DNA of 64,000 nucleotides from Patiria pectinifera (Eukaryota; Echinodermata; Asteroidea; Valvatida; Asterinidae): positions 19,756,905-19,820,904 of the forward strand of contig CM057134.1 of assembly GCA_029964075.1 (NCBI GenBank), written 5' to 3'. A program made the position numbers and the translations under genes. This document shows positions 39,226-50,600 of this stretch, piece by piece. The stretch's first letter is position 1. Each line of letters begins with the position of its first letter. The notes under the pieces were generated by a model. That model searched no databases and was not told the origin of the DNA. It worked only from the letters and a program-made list of their open reading frames with translations.

Positions 39226-40760
39226 TAAGCTTCGGAATTTACCTCACAAGAACTCGTACAACACTGGGTATGCAAGCAAAATTATACGTATATCTGCAAT
39301 CTCCTGAAGACGATCAGAGCATCGAAACATTGAGTTCTGGTTCTTTTCAAACCATTCTCTTAGTTGAGAAAATTATTCGCACATGGTGTTTCCGCAAACC
39401 TTTCATTCATTAGTATCTCCACTATGCAAAGCCTCGAATCTTACTTATCTGTAATAATTGTTAAATCTAGCATCCTAACAGTCCTTATGTGTAACGGCTA
39501 TCATAGAGGGCAATACGTGTGTTATGCTGGGATAAGCATTAGTCAACTTTTGTGTATTGTTACTGAATTAACGTAACAAAAGATACGCTCTGAGATGGCC
39601 GCAATGCATTTATTGTCTACAGTCGCCTCAAACTTTGGTTACAGCAAACATAAAGCCTTGGACCCAACCGTGCACTTATGTGCACGATGAATGGGACCGG
39701 CACTCCACTTAATACAGAATTCTGATATAACAAACATTTTTGCTTGAGTTTGTATTTAAGAGAGTCGACTGTTTTCAGTCCAATGGCAACTCTGTGTGTT
39801 TTTACTCAGTTACCTTGTATTTTCTGAACTAAATGCATTATACAAGTGCTACACATTTTCAGCATTATGCATGGATGTTGACGTTTTATTTTCCACCTTG
39901 ACTTTAAAATAAAGCCTTGTGATTTCAATTATGTTTTGGGGGAAGGGGCGGGTCCCTCGTGTTGAGTCTTGAGTTACAGTATGGGTAGTCTTGGTCCAAG
40001 ATTGAAGTTGAGTTTGTTTTCCTAATGCAGCCAGTCATTGACAAGCATTGTGGTAGATGGCACCATCAACAAGACGAATCATGTGTAGTCTTGGGAATAT
40101 TGGCACTGCAACCCGAGAAATTCCAAATATACTTCACGCAGGTCAACGTGCCAAGGTTCCCCAGACTGGATTTGATTCATTTGGTGGATAGCTCTCTCTA
40201 CCGCCACGGTGGCATGACCACGCTTACCACCTGAATAACTCAAATTCAGTACAGAGATGCCAAGTGTCATGCCTCTGGCGTGTGTTGCAGGCCAGACAAT
40301 CATACTCGCGCCTCACACTAAATTGTTCTAAAAATACATTTTGGGGTTGTTTTTGTGCTTGGGTTAAGCGTTTTGGCAACTTCGGTTCTTCGCGAAGATC
40401 GTGTAGCGATGCACAGCATGGTTCTGCATGAATGACAGTGGTGGTTCAATCAAACATGTCTCTGGTTATGGTCACAAAAACAACTCCCAACGCCATCGAC
40501 CAAAAGAGATACCTCGTTCCCAGTGCCAGCAAAGGTTTCACTATGATGACTTGCCACTCGCAATGTCACTCCCAGCTTTTGTGTGATCTTGGCATCTGTG
40601 TCAGTCTTGGATCATACCTACAGTTTGGGAGACCGTGAATAACTAGTTGGCTTTTTAAAAAAATGTTTTAAGAAAATGTTTTATCTTACAGAAGCTTGTA
40701 AAGATGTTGATGCATTTACTGTATTATAAGGGTATATGGTTGAGTAAAATAAATGTGACT
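39226..40760. other. No gene recognised
   Basis: Unique-looking sequence; frames of up to 82 codons lack splice context or family resemblance. An AATAAA occurs near 39908 and could be a distal polyadenylation signal, but nothing ties it to kazrin. Confidence 0.35.
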
Positions 40761-40764
40761 TGTA

Positions 40765-41185
40765 CAGTGGAACGCCACTATGCCGAACACCACTATACTA
40801 CACATCCAGCTATAGCGAACATCATCCTTGGCGTACTGAACATTGTTGTTGTTGAAAAGAGTCAACAGATTCACAGAAAATCTACCGGTTGTATTAAAAT
40901 GCTATTTGGACCACTTCCAATTCCCGAACATCAAACGACCCATAGTTACATCGTGTTTGAATGTTGAACAGCGGTCAATGGCTATTATTTCCCCAAGAAA
41001 TAAAAGGGGAAACCACCCGTTGCTAAAGTTTCGTGACGACTCCTCGTGCGGCCGCGGGATGTGAGAAATGCCAGTTCACTATTGGTCAAAAGGGGGCTGG
41101 CGATTCAAAATCACTTCACCGAACGATCGTTATTACAAACACTTCCTGTGGATCCCAAGATATTCGTTATAGCGACGTTCCACTG
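40765..41185. mobile_element. Tigger/pogo-type inverted-repeat element
   Basis: Ends CAGTGGAACGCCACTATGCC and CGTTATAGCGACGTTCCACTG (shortened: AGCGACGTTCCACTG) are inverted and flanked by TA. The CAGTGGAAC start is typical of pogo/Tigger elements. It is 421 bp with no transposase. Confidence 0.75.
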
Positions 41186-41401
41186 TACACATGTAGACAA
41201 ATTCGGCGATGTTAATTTGCATCCTTTTAAGGCGGAACCAGGCTCAAACGCAGGTCGTACACACTTGGCGCCTTCGACCGATATGTGCATATGTCTCAAG
41301 TGCATGCAAAATGTGCTTAAACGTGGTTCCACCTAAAAAATTACTTCTAATTTTGATCGCCAAATTAGTCAAAAGTATACATATAATGAATGTTTATGAG
41401 T

Positions 41402-41737
41402 GCAATGGTAAGAATAATTTCATCATGAAGTGACAGATGGAATGTTCCATTTCACGAGGCGAAGCCAAGTTGAATGGAACATTTCATCTGTAAACGAAAG
41501 AAAGTATTCTTATCATTGCATGAAAGTTTCACGTTTGTTATTTCTTTCGTGCACCACCTGAATAAATCGTCATCATCTGATTGTTAATAGTGTGACCGTC
41601 CACTGGAACTTCTGTTTACCGTGGAACGGAAAGTGTATTATTGCAAAGCGGCGGGGCCGTTGGCTGGGAAGAATAATTCACTGACACGTGATCAACTACC
41701 CACCAATCAGATGACGAGGATTTATTCAGGCATTGTA
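41402..41737. repeat. Two adjacent hairpin elements
   Basis: First: GCAATGGTAAGAATA / TATTCTTATCATTGC at 41402-41518, with an inner ATGGAATGTTCCATTTCA / GAATGGAACATTTCAT. Second: CACCTGAATAAATCGTCATC / GATGACGAGGATTTATTCAG at about 41553-41737. Confidence 0.7.
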
Positions 41738-41776
41738 TAATAGAAAGTGAGCATTATGTACAGTTAGTGTTCAACT

Positions 41777-42349
41777 TCTAAATGCTTCGCTCGTACCCCC
41801 CGCCCTGCAAACAGGACGCTGGGATACTCTGATGAGCTTCACAGAATCTTGTGAAGGAAGTGGCCTATGACCTATGTATAAAGCATCTGGCTGCAGCTGT
41901 TCAAGACCGCAGTTTAATAGACAATGTGCGCAAATGCTATCCGAAAACTTCCCATAGAATTGCGCACATTCCATACCGGATGTGATTTCTGTTTTATTGC
42001 GGACCATGTGGACACAATTTTGAGCGTCGCACAATGCAATCCGACCGTTCGTGATTTGAAACGGAGCCTGAGTGAGTGACGGGAATTGTAAATTTACAAC
42101 ACAGATAAGTTTTACCGAATTTCCTACATTATATACGCTTTTCAACGAGAAAAAAATATCTCTAAACTGGAATAAAAGAGTAATGAATCAGTCTTAACGG
42201 CCGTTTCAAACCTTGCAGAGTCATGACCTTGATGACGCGCAGGTCACTGTCCACGCAAAATCCAACCAATCAGAGCGTGAATTCATCAGAGTATCCCAGC
42301 GTCCTGTTTGCAGGGCGGGGGATACGAGCGAATCTGAATGCTAGAATAC
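41777..42349. mobile_element. Fold-back element with 60-bp arms
   Basis: Left CTCGTACCCCCCGCCCTGCA then AACAGGACGCTGGGATACTC; right GAGTATCCCAGCGTCCTGTT then TGCAGGGCGGGGGATACGAG. The arms are nearly perfect inverses. Confidence 0.8.
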
Positions 42350-43204
42350 AATGTAAATTCATGTACATGCATTGTTGAGTTATGAGGATTTTTGTTCTTT
42401 GTATTAAAATTATGAAAAGTTTGCATGTTGGAACATATATTCATGTATACTGAATATGTACATATTTTAAATAGGTACTTGTATTTTATCCTTGTCTTAT
42501 AAATGGACGGAGAATAAAAGTCTTAAAGGTGCATGACAGCAGATATTGCAAATATATTTTAATATTGGCTTCATATTAATCAAGCTTGACATGATGTTAG
42601 TTGAGGCATGTTGAACTTTAAACGTTATGAGTGGTGTCTTTACATGATAAATTGTTAAAGATGCATGCATGTAAAGAAATTCTTTAGATGATTGATTGAG
42701 ATTAAAGATGTACTACAGGTTTCACCCCAAACATAAATTTTCTAATTTTTTTCAAGCAATATTAAAGCTCTTCACTTTTGAATGAGACATGGAATAATTA
42801 TTTTGGAAATTTCAAATAATTGGTGGCCCAAGAACAATTCAGTTCTCCGAAGTTCAATGGTTTTTGCCCCCAGTATACCCGCAAGGAGGATTTGTATGCT
42901 CGGGAAAAACAACAGAATTTAAACCTTTTTTTCAGACGGTTGCAGACACCAAAAATGAGGGGGAAATTTTTTTTCTGTTAAAATAAAGGTCAATATTCAT
43001 TGGGGAAAAAATGTAGAATTTGTTGAAGAGCACGGATATTACATCATAAAAGCCACAAAATTTAAGATATATGTAATGATTGAAAATATTTTTGCAGATT
43101 TTAAATGAAAATCTTATAGTATGTTATTAAAAGTTAGAGCTAAAGTGAAAAATGTAACAAGTTGGAGAGATTGAGATTTTTTTGTCACTATTTGAATAAT
43201 AAAA
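42350..43204. other. No feature recognised
   Basis: AT-rich intergenic sequence with no frame or repeat I could support. Confidence 0.35.
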
Positions 43205-44345
43205 CTGGAACAATTGGGCTCGGGTCTTGGTCCTTGGGTTTAGGTCTTGAACACCTGGTTAAGGTCTTGGACCTTCATATCTTGGTCTTGGACCTCAGGT
43301 CTAGGTCTTGAAGACCTGGTTTAGGTGTGGGACCTTCATGTCTTGGACCTCAGGTCTAGGTCTTGGTCTCGGAGCTCAGGTCTAGGTCTTAGACCTTCGT
43401 GTTTTGGTCTTGTGGACCTCTGGTCTAGGTCTTGTGGATGTAAGGTCTTGGTTTTGACCTTCATGTCATGGTCTTGGACCTGATGTCTAGGTCTTGTGGA
43501 CCCTCTGGTCTTTGTCTTAGATTCAGGTCTTAGTTTTCAACCTTCTGGTCTTGGTTGTGGACCTCATGTATAGTTCTTGTGGACCTTCTGGTTGAGGTCT
43601 TGGACTTGGACCTTCAGGTGTTGGTTTCGGACCTCATGTCTAGTTATTGTTTCTTCTGTTTGAGGTCTTGAACTCAGACCATCATGTCTTGGTATTGGAC
43701 CTCAGGTCTAGGTCTTGTGACCTTCTATTCTTGGTCATGGACCTCTGGTCTTTGTTTCGGGTCTAGGTCTTAGACCTTCATGTTTGGTTTGGACTTCAGG
43801 TCAAGGTCTTGTAGACCTTTGGGTCTTTACTTGGATTTGTACCTTTAGGTCTTGGTATGTCTTAGACCTTCATGTCTTGGTCCTGGATCTCAGATCTTGG
43901 TCCTAGACCTTAATGTCTTGGCCTTGTTCCTCACATATTGTTCTTGGTCCTCACGTATAGTTTTTGGATCTGGAGACTTTAGTTTTGGACCTGTAGGTCT
44001 AGGTCTTTGACTTTCAGGTCTTGGTCTCGGACATAAGGTCTAGGTCATGTACCTTGATGCCTTGGCTTTTGGACCTTCAGGTCATGGTCTTGTGCCTTAT
44101 GTCTTTGATTTGGACTTTCACATCATGGTTCCAGACCTCGGGTGTGGGTGTTGGACCTTCAGATCTTGGTTTTGGACCTCAGGTCTGGGTTTTAGATGAT
44201 CTCAGACCTGAAGGTCTTGATCTCAGATCTTCTGGTCTTGGTCTCAGACCTTCAGATTTTTGTGTTGTTCTGCGGACCTTTAGGTCTTAGTCTTGGTCTC
44301 AGACACCAAGGAGTCAGTCTCGGACCTTAAGGTGTTCTCGTGACC
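43205..44345 (+). repeat. Degenerate GGTCTTGGACCT minisatellite, about 1.1 kb
   Basis: Words GGTCTTGGACC, CTCAGGTCTAG and CTTCAGGTCTTGG repeat at irregular 12-30 bp spacing. The core AGGTCTTGGACCT is partly self-complementary. An 89-codon frame at 44021 is a by-product. Confidence 0.9.
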
Positions 44346-46195
44346 CACTTCAGTCTGGACTACCATACTTGAGGGTAAACATCTAGTTCCCAGGTAGAGA
44401 ACAGACACTTGAGGGGTGAGGGGAAACCAATAGGAGCTTGGAGTGGGAGGGATGACAACAGGGAGGGGCGACTAAGTGGAGCAGTTGGGGGGGCACTTTG
44501 GGGAATGCAAATCTTTTAATAAGTGTGTAACAGACAGGAAGGCCGGTCATGTTTGACATCCAAATCTAGATCTTTTATTTCTAGAAAAAGAGCAGATTCA
44601 CATAATTCCAGCCCTTCATAATCAGAGGGGAAATACACATGGATCGTTAAAAAGTCGACTCCGTCTTGATCAAAGATATACATGTATATTTGAACCACAC
44701 ACACAACTACTGCGTCCTTCGAAACAACAGCAAACAAATTCAAGCAAACTTGCTAGTCCGAGAAAGCAAAAGTTAAAATGAAACAAAAAAGCAGCATAAA
44801 AGCGAAAACGTTAGGAAAAAATAAGCATGGGCAATTTCCCCAATATTAGGGCAACTATTACTACTTTTTCAGGAGTATACCGCTGTTTTTAAATGCAATA
44901 ATTTTGTGATGACAATTGCCTCGTATATATTTCAACCAGCTGCATTTTAGCCAAGCCTAAATCCACGCAAAGCCAAATTTCAGAAGTTAACTCGAAATTT
45001 ACCACTTTTTTTTTTTTACTCATGAAATACGTTTAATACTTAAGGAGGGCGTGGTTAAATTTTAAGAAAGGGATGCTTCCTGGCCAGCAGAAATACCCTA
45101 TTAAAACTTTAAATGTTTTAGAAGTGATTTTATAGTGTTAAGTACATAAATGAAAAAGAAGATTTATTTCAGTCAAAAACAAATTTCCTTTTTAAAATAG
45201 CCAAATAAAAAGAAAACCACTGTAAGATTGACAACATTTCCTTGAAATGATGGTATTGTTGTCCTGTTTCTTTTCACAACAAAATGTCTTTTTGTGTCTA
45301 TTTTATTATGGAATTCAGGATCTTTTCAAACAAGTAACAAAATTGTAAAAATTAGAGGGCCTACTGTTTTTTAGCCTAGCTGCAATGGATCTTATTAAAA
45401 GGACTATCAAGTATTCAATTGAAAAGTCAATATTACGACCTCTGATTTTGACTGTTTATATGATTGAATAGGGCTATTTAAAATACAAATCACAGAACTA
45501 AAAAAACCTACCGTATTCAATAATAAAAAATATCTATAAATACCGGTATTTATAGTTTAAATAACTACTTTTATATAATATACGTTTTGGGGGCAGTTAC
45601 ACACATGCTAAAAATAAGTTCACATACCCTGAAATCATCAGATATGTACTATGTAGACAAATGAATACAAGATTTCAAGCGTCATCAGGAAAAATCTCTT
45701 GATTTTTTTTTTTTTATGCAATTTTTTTTTCTGGAAAACCAGAGAAATGTTGCTTGCATTATTTGACGCCCATGTTTGATTTGAATAAAAAGGACTCTTT
45801 TTTCACACTTATCACATCAAAATGACACTTAAAACTAAACTTTCGTTTTATACAATAAAATCTGGGTATATTTACAAGAATACCTACATCGCTTAAACTT
45901 TAAAAAATAAATTCACATTTTCAAAAAAATGCATCCCGTACATGTACAGAACAGTTTAGTGAATTTTCTCATTTCAGTCAGAATACAAAATATAACTTCT
46001 ACCAGAATCAAAATATTGTTTCAAGTTCTCTTTTTTTTGATACAATTATAGTTTATACTCTTTTTGCATGCATTTGTTGTGTTTGTACACGTAAATATTA
46101 TTCAGTCATTTGTCTTTTATTTATCACGCTGATTTGCGACACTTGGCTTTTTACATGCAACAAAACAAGACACTAGTACAGAGCTTTATCATACA
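44346..46195. other. No feature recognised; AT-rich
   Basis: Homopolymer-rich sequence without supported coding content. Confidence 0.35.
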
Positions 46196-46198
46196 ACT

Positions 46199-46514
46199 TT
46201 GGCCAAGTTCGGGCAAGGACCATTAGTCGACCAGTGGTTGATTTGTGACGTACCTTACGCCTGCGCACTGATAGCAACGTGCGAACGTCTCTAGTCAAAC
46301 ACTGGTCAAAATGTCATCGCAAAACTTCTGGATCGATCCTGGCTCTCTGCTAGCGTTATGAATGCGCGCGGCTATTGGTTACCAGCGATGCAACCAACCC
46401 CAGTAGGCTGGTTCCAAATAGTCGACTAGCGTAGTCGACCACCGTTTTCTAGACAGAGTTCGGGCAAACGTTAGTTAACCATTGGTCAACTATAGTCCTT
46501 GCGCGAACTTGGCC
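46199..46514. mobile_element. Inverted-repeat element (GGCCAAGTTCGGGCAAGGAC ends)
   Basis: GGCCAAGTTCGGGCAAGGAC then CATTAGTCGACCAGTGGT; right end ACCATTGGTCAACTATAGTC then CTTGCGCGAACTTGGCC. The arms are inverted over about 40 bases. The loop has GTCGACCA/TAGTCGACC words. Confidence 0.8.
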
Positions 46515-46559
46515 TAGTATTAAGTACTGTACATGTAGTGAGGACCATTAAAAGGTAGA

Positions 46560-46800
46560 TAGATCATTTGTGATTTGTGAATTTTGATTTTGTTTGAAGC
46601 AACAAAAGTGCTCAAAATCTAAAGAAGGGTGCTGAACAACTAACCCAATGATGTTTCAGCTCAGTGAATGCTGTATATTCCGAGAAAAACAATATTCTAG
46701 GATCTTGGTTTCAATTCAAAAGTTGCCGAGTCACGTTTTGAACTGCATCTGAAATCAGCATCTGGGACACGTTCTCCTTCAGCCGATTGAGTATTTTGCG
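46560..46800. repeat. Repeat family E, copy 2
   Basis: AAGCAACAAAAGTGCTCAAA through CAGCATCTGGGACACGTTCT matches 37078-37265. Confidence 0.65.
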
Positions 46801-47261
46801 GCATTTTTTTTATTTAAAGACTTCAATTCACATGTACCAATGCTTGTTTTTTAAGAAAAAATGACAGCAGCACTTCTAATTTATGCAAGAAAATATCAAT
46901 TTTAGTTGAGGTCGTTTCAAAAGCTACATAATTTTTATATTCATAAAAAAAACACCTTTTGTGTGAGTGTGTTGGTCAGGTTTGAAATGCAATACAGTAT
47001 TTTCAGAATTTTCGAAAATGAGACATAACCCAAAATATAAACAAGTCCAAAATTAGACGGCATGTATTGTCTTGTGTAAGAATCACAGAAATTTCTACAC
47101 AATCTGTAAACTTGCAAAACTGGCCTACATGTATTTTCCAGTGTAATTGTCTACGGAAGTCTACACACATCCATAATGTATGAGAATTCGCATCAGCCAC
47201 TCATATAGCACAAGCAAAAGACATTCGAAACTTTAAGCACTTATCTGCGATCCAAATCCAA

Positions 47262-47504
47262 ACGTCTTTTCTGGCAAATATGAAATTTGGTTTCTATTCC
47301 TCATAAGGCTTTGACGAGCTCCGATAGATAGCTGGATAGTTCTGCTCGATGTTCAAAGACGGCAGAGTCAACTTCTTGTCACAAACATCTTTTCTAGCAA
47401 ATATGAAAGCTGGTTTCTATTCCTCATAAAGCTTTGACAAGCTCCGATAGCATAGCTGGATAGTTCTGCTCGATGTTCAAAGATGGCAGTGTCAGTGTCT
47501 TGTC
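47262..47504 (-). repeat. 123-bp tandem duplication covering the stop codon of the TEAD-motif gene
   Basis: Unit 47385-47504 holds the last 27 codons and stop; unit 47262-47380 is a downstream copy in the 3' UTR. The copy still reads KKLTLPSLNIEQNYPA but has lost one base, giving IYRSSSKPYEE before its own TAG. Confidence 0.8.
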
Positions 47505-47673
47505 TCCATCCTTCACAGACACGACAGATAGATGCGACGATGGTCCTATACACTGTCGGTTGGATTCAATACTGAGCAATGGAAGAAGGCCGTCTGCAAC
47601 TGCGTCTATCATAAAGGGATCGTCCCCTACTACGTGTTTGCTGTGATGTGGATGACTACTATCTCTTTTCGGT
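47424..47673 (-). CDS. TEAD-motif gene exon 4 (C-terminus)
   Basis: Acceptor CTCCTTACAG|ACCG, phase 2; stop TGA at 47426-47424. It encodes RPKRDSSHPHHSKHVV, then DDPFMIDAVADGLLPLLS and a tail ending AMLSELVKAL. The hydrophobic-acidic segment could be an activation-type helix (inference). Confidence 0.82.
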
Positions 47674-50600
47674 CTGTAAGGAGCAAAAAAGTTCGTCAAA
47701 TTTTCAATAAATCAGGGTTTTAATTTTACGTTGGGGTAAGAAAAAAACAGGTATTTTTTTCTTGGCTTAACCAGTTCGCGCCGGGATTACTTTGACATTG
47801 ACCGGGCCCAGGTGCGGATTGTTTTTCATAAACTTGATGCCAGACGGGTTCAGGCTGTCATCTGCGGGTAGCACACCCTCATATTTCTGGCCTCACTCGC
47901 TGCGAGCAGGTCGCTGACAGATATTTCCGGCCTCGCTATTTGCGTGTTTATCCGTCATCCGTTCCGAATACCGCAAAACGTTTGCACGTCATACGATGTT
48001 AGCTGGCTAATAGAGCAATTCGGGCGATTCACAACACAGTGCGCCACCAAGAGTTTACCACAGAGAGTCCATTTTTCCCAGTGCATTGTGGGAGATGGTC
48101 GACAAATTCGCAGCGCAGGCCACTTGAAATTGTTCGTTTTTCGGGGCCAGTATTTTCGTAAGCGTATAATTCGAAGATCTGTTTGCCCTTTTCTTTTCTT
48201 TTTATCAATTTGGTGTTTTTTGTAAGGCGGCAGAACGCTTTGCCCCAATCTATAACAAATGAGCTCAAGTTGTCTACTGACACTCATTCAAATGGGCCAT
48301 GTTTTGTCGACCGTTAACTTGAAAAATGGACTCTCCATGGCAAACTCTTGGTGGCGCACTGCATTGTGAATCGCCCGAATTGATAATATACCTTCCTCTC
48401 TTGACTGTTGGGATCACGTTACTTTTCTTGTCATTTTCCACCCCATCGAAGAGCTTGAGGAGCAGGTTGGAGCTACTGGCTGACACCCTGACTATTCTCC
48501 TGGGAGGCGGCTTAGGTTGCTTAGGTTTGACAACTTCCGTTGTGACGGTCTCCCCTGCACCTTCTCTCGCATCTTGTAACTGAGATTTCTCAGTGCCTTT
48601 TGTCCTTTCAATTTTTTCAGCTTTTACGATTGGTTTAGAGTCTTTTTCGTCAGAGTCTGATGGAGGTGTCACTGGTCTTGGATCTGACGGTGAATAATTA
48701 ACATAAATAAAAGTTTATTTATTGATTTATTACATTTCTTTACCCAAGGTTTGCCCGTTGCTTAAACCACAGTTTAAAACTGATTTTCCACTCAGGGCCT
48801 GCATACGTTATTAAATAAAAGTTGAGTAAATTAAAGCCAAGGGAATTAAAGCCGAGAACCCAGGCCAAAAAATGCTGACGGGTGCACACAGGTAAATAGG
48901 CTTAAACCCATCCGCAGAGCTCATGAATAAAAGTTATACATGTACCCTCAAAATATTCTATATTAGAAAGTTCCGAGAGCCAGAAAATGGGGAATTGAAG
49001 AGCAAAGAACCTCTGGCCCGGACTTGGGGCTTCCAATTCTAAGCATTTTGGATGCAATTGCATGGGCTCGAAAGTGGCATTATTTTGCCACGTTGTGGAG
49101 GGATCGTTTTTCAAGATGGCTACTTCTCCGCTTTGGGAAAAATAGGGGTCGTCTTCTTTGGGTGAGAAAATCTCAAAAAGTCAATGGTCAACCCACCAAA
49201 AAATGAAAAGAAAATGAAAGATGACACATTGATCATCATTTTTCTGTGCAGCTTGAATACCTTTTCTGAGTATTTTTAAAAAGAATTTTGAAGTACGGGC
49301 ATTTAGCACTAGTGTCTATGGGAATTTCATTGCAGGGTTGCACCCTGACATTGAATATTGTTACATCTGCATGGGAACCACAGTCGACTGCCGTAACTAT
49401 ACCCATGCCATATAAACAAGTACAAACCTGTAATATCTCCCAAGGCAGGCTGGTCGGTCTTGGAGACAGGTGGTAAGACTGTATACATGCTGCCTGGAGG
49501 TACCGTGTTGACCGTGTTGGGCTGTTGCCAGAACGACTGCGGCAGAGCTCGGAGTTTCATTGGCAAGGGATCTGCAGGTCAAGGAAAGGTCATTTGAAAA
49601 ATTAAATTTGTGAGTTATTCATTACACAAACTTCAAGTAAATAGAGAAAACCAGACAAAACATAAAAAAACGCATTAATCCCAAACATGACTGCCAAACT
49701 ACAATGCACACAGTTGTGAAGTACACAACTCTCGAAGGCAAGGCATTGTGTTTCCTTTGTCCCTGTAATATACATGCAACACCCTTCAAGGATTACTCAA
49801 ACATCTGCTGAGCCTTCCATAAATTATTCATTATAATTATTTATTTTTTAATATGCCAGTATTTCAACTACGCATGCGCACAATATGATATGGATTCAAG
49901 GGCGGATCCAGGGGGGGGGGGGGCCAAAGGGAGCCATGGCCCCCCCCCCCAAAAACGAAACCAAAAAAAAATGGTTAGAGTGGTCAGAAATTGCCTCAGA
50001 TCGCACCACAGAGCATCTAGAATCCAAAATTTTTTGACCCACTTTTTGGGGAGACCAAAATTTTTTTGGGCCCCCCCCCCCAAAATTGTGTTCTGGATCC
50101 GCCCTTGTATGGGTTACGGGTCATTTGGGATAATCAAAGGTGCGCGAGACGGGCGCACGACGCTCGTGCGCTAATTACAACCACAATGGGCATTTGCGTA
50201 TCATCACGCTTAACATCGCGTATCATCACGTCATCAATTTGATCCCAAATGACTTATTGGGACAACCCACTTCCGTATTACACGCATGTTTACACTATAA
50301 AATGTTGTTGCCTTGTCTGACATCCCCCCCCCCCCAATTTTGATGACATATCTTGTACTTATTTTTTCTCAAAATATTTTTAAAATATTGCAATTTTATC
50401 CCTTTTTTTTAATTCCTGTCCTTTTTTTTTTTAGAATTGGGACTAACCACTTCCACTTTACCGACATACTAAAAAAATTTTTTGATGACATATCTTTAAT
50501 TTTTTATCTTCTAAAGACCTTTATAAAATGCATTTTTATAATTCCTTTATTTTATCCCTGTACTGCCCCAAACCTTCTCGCCTGTTATTCCTTATACTGC

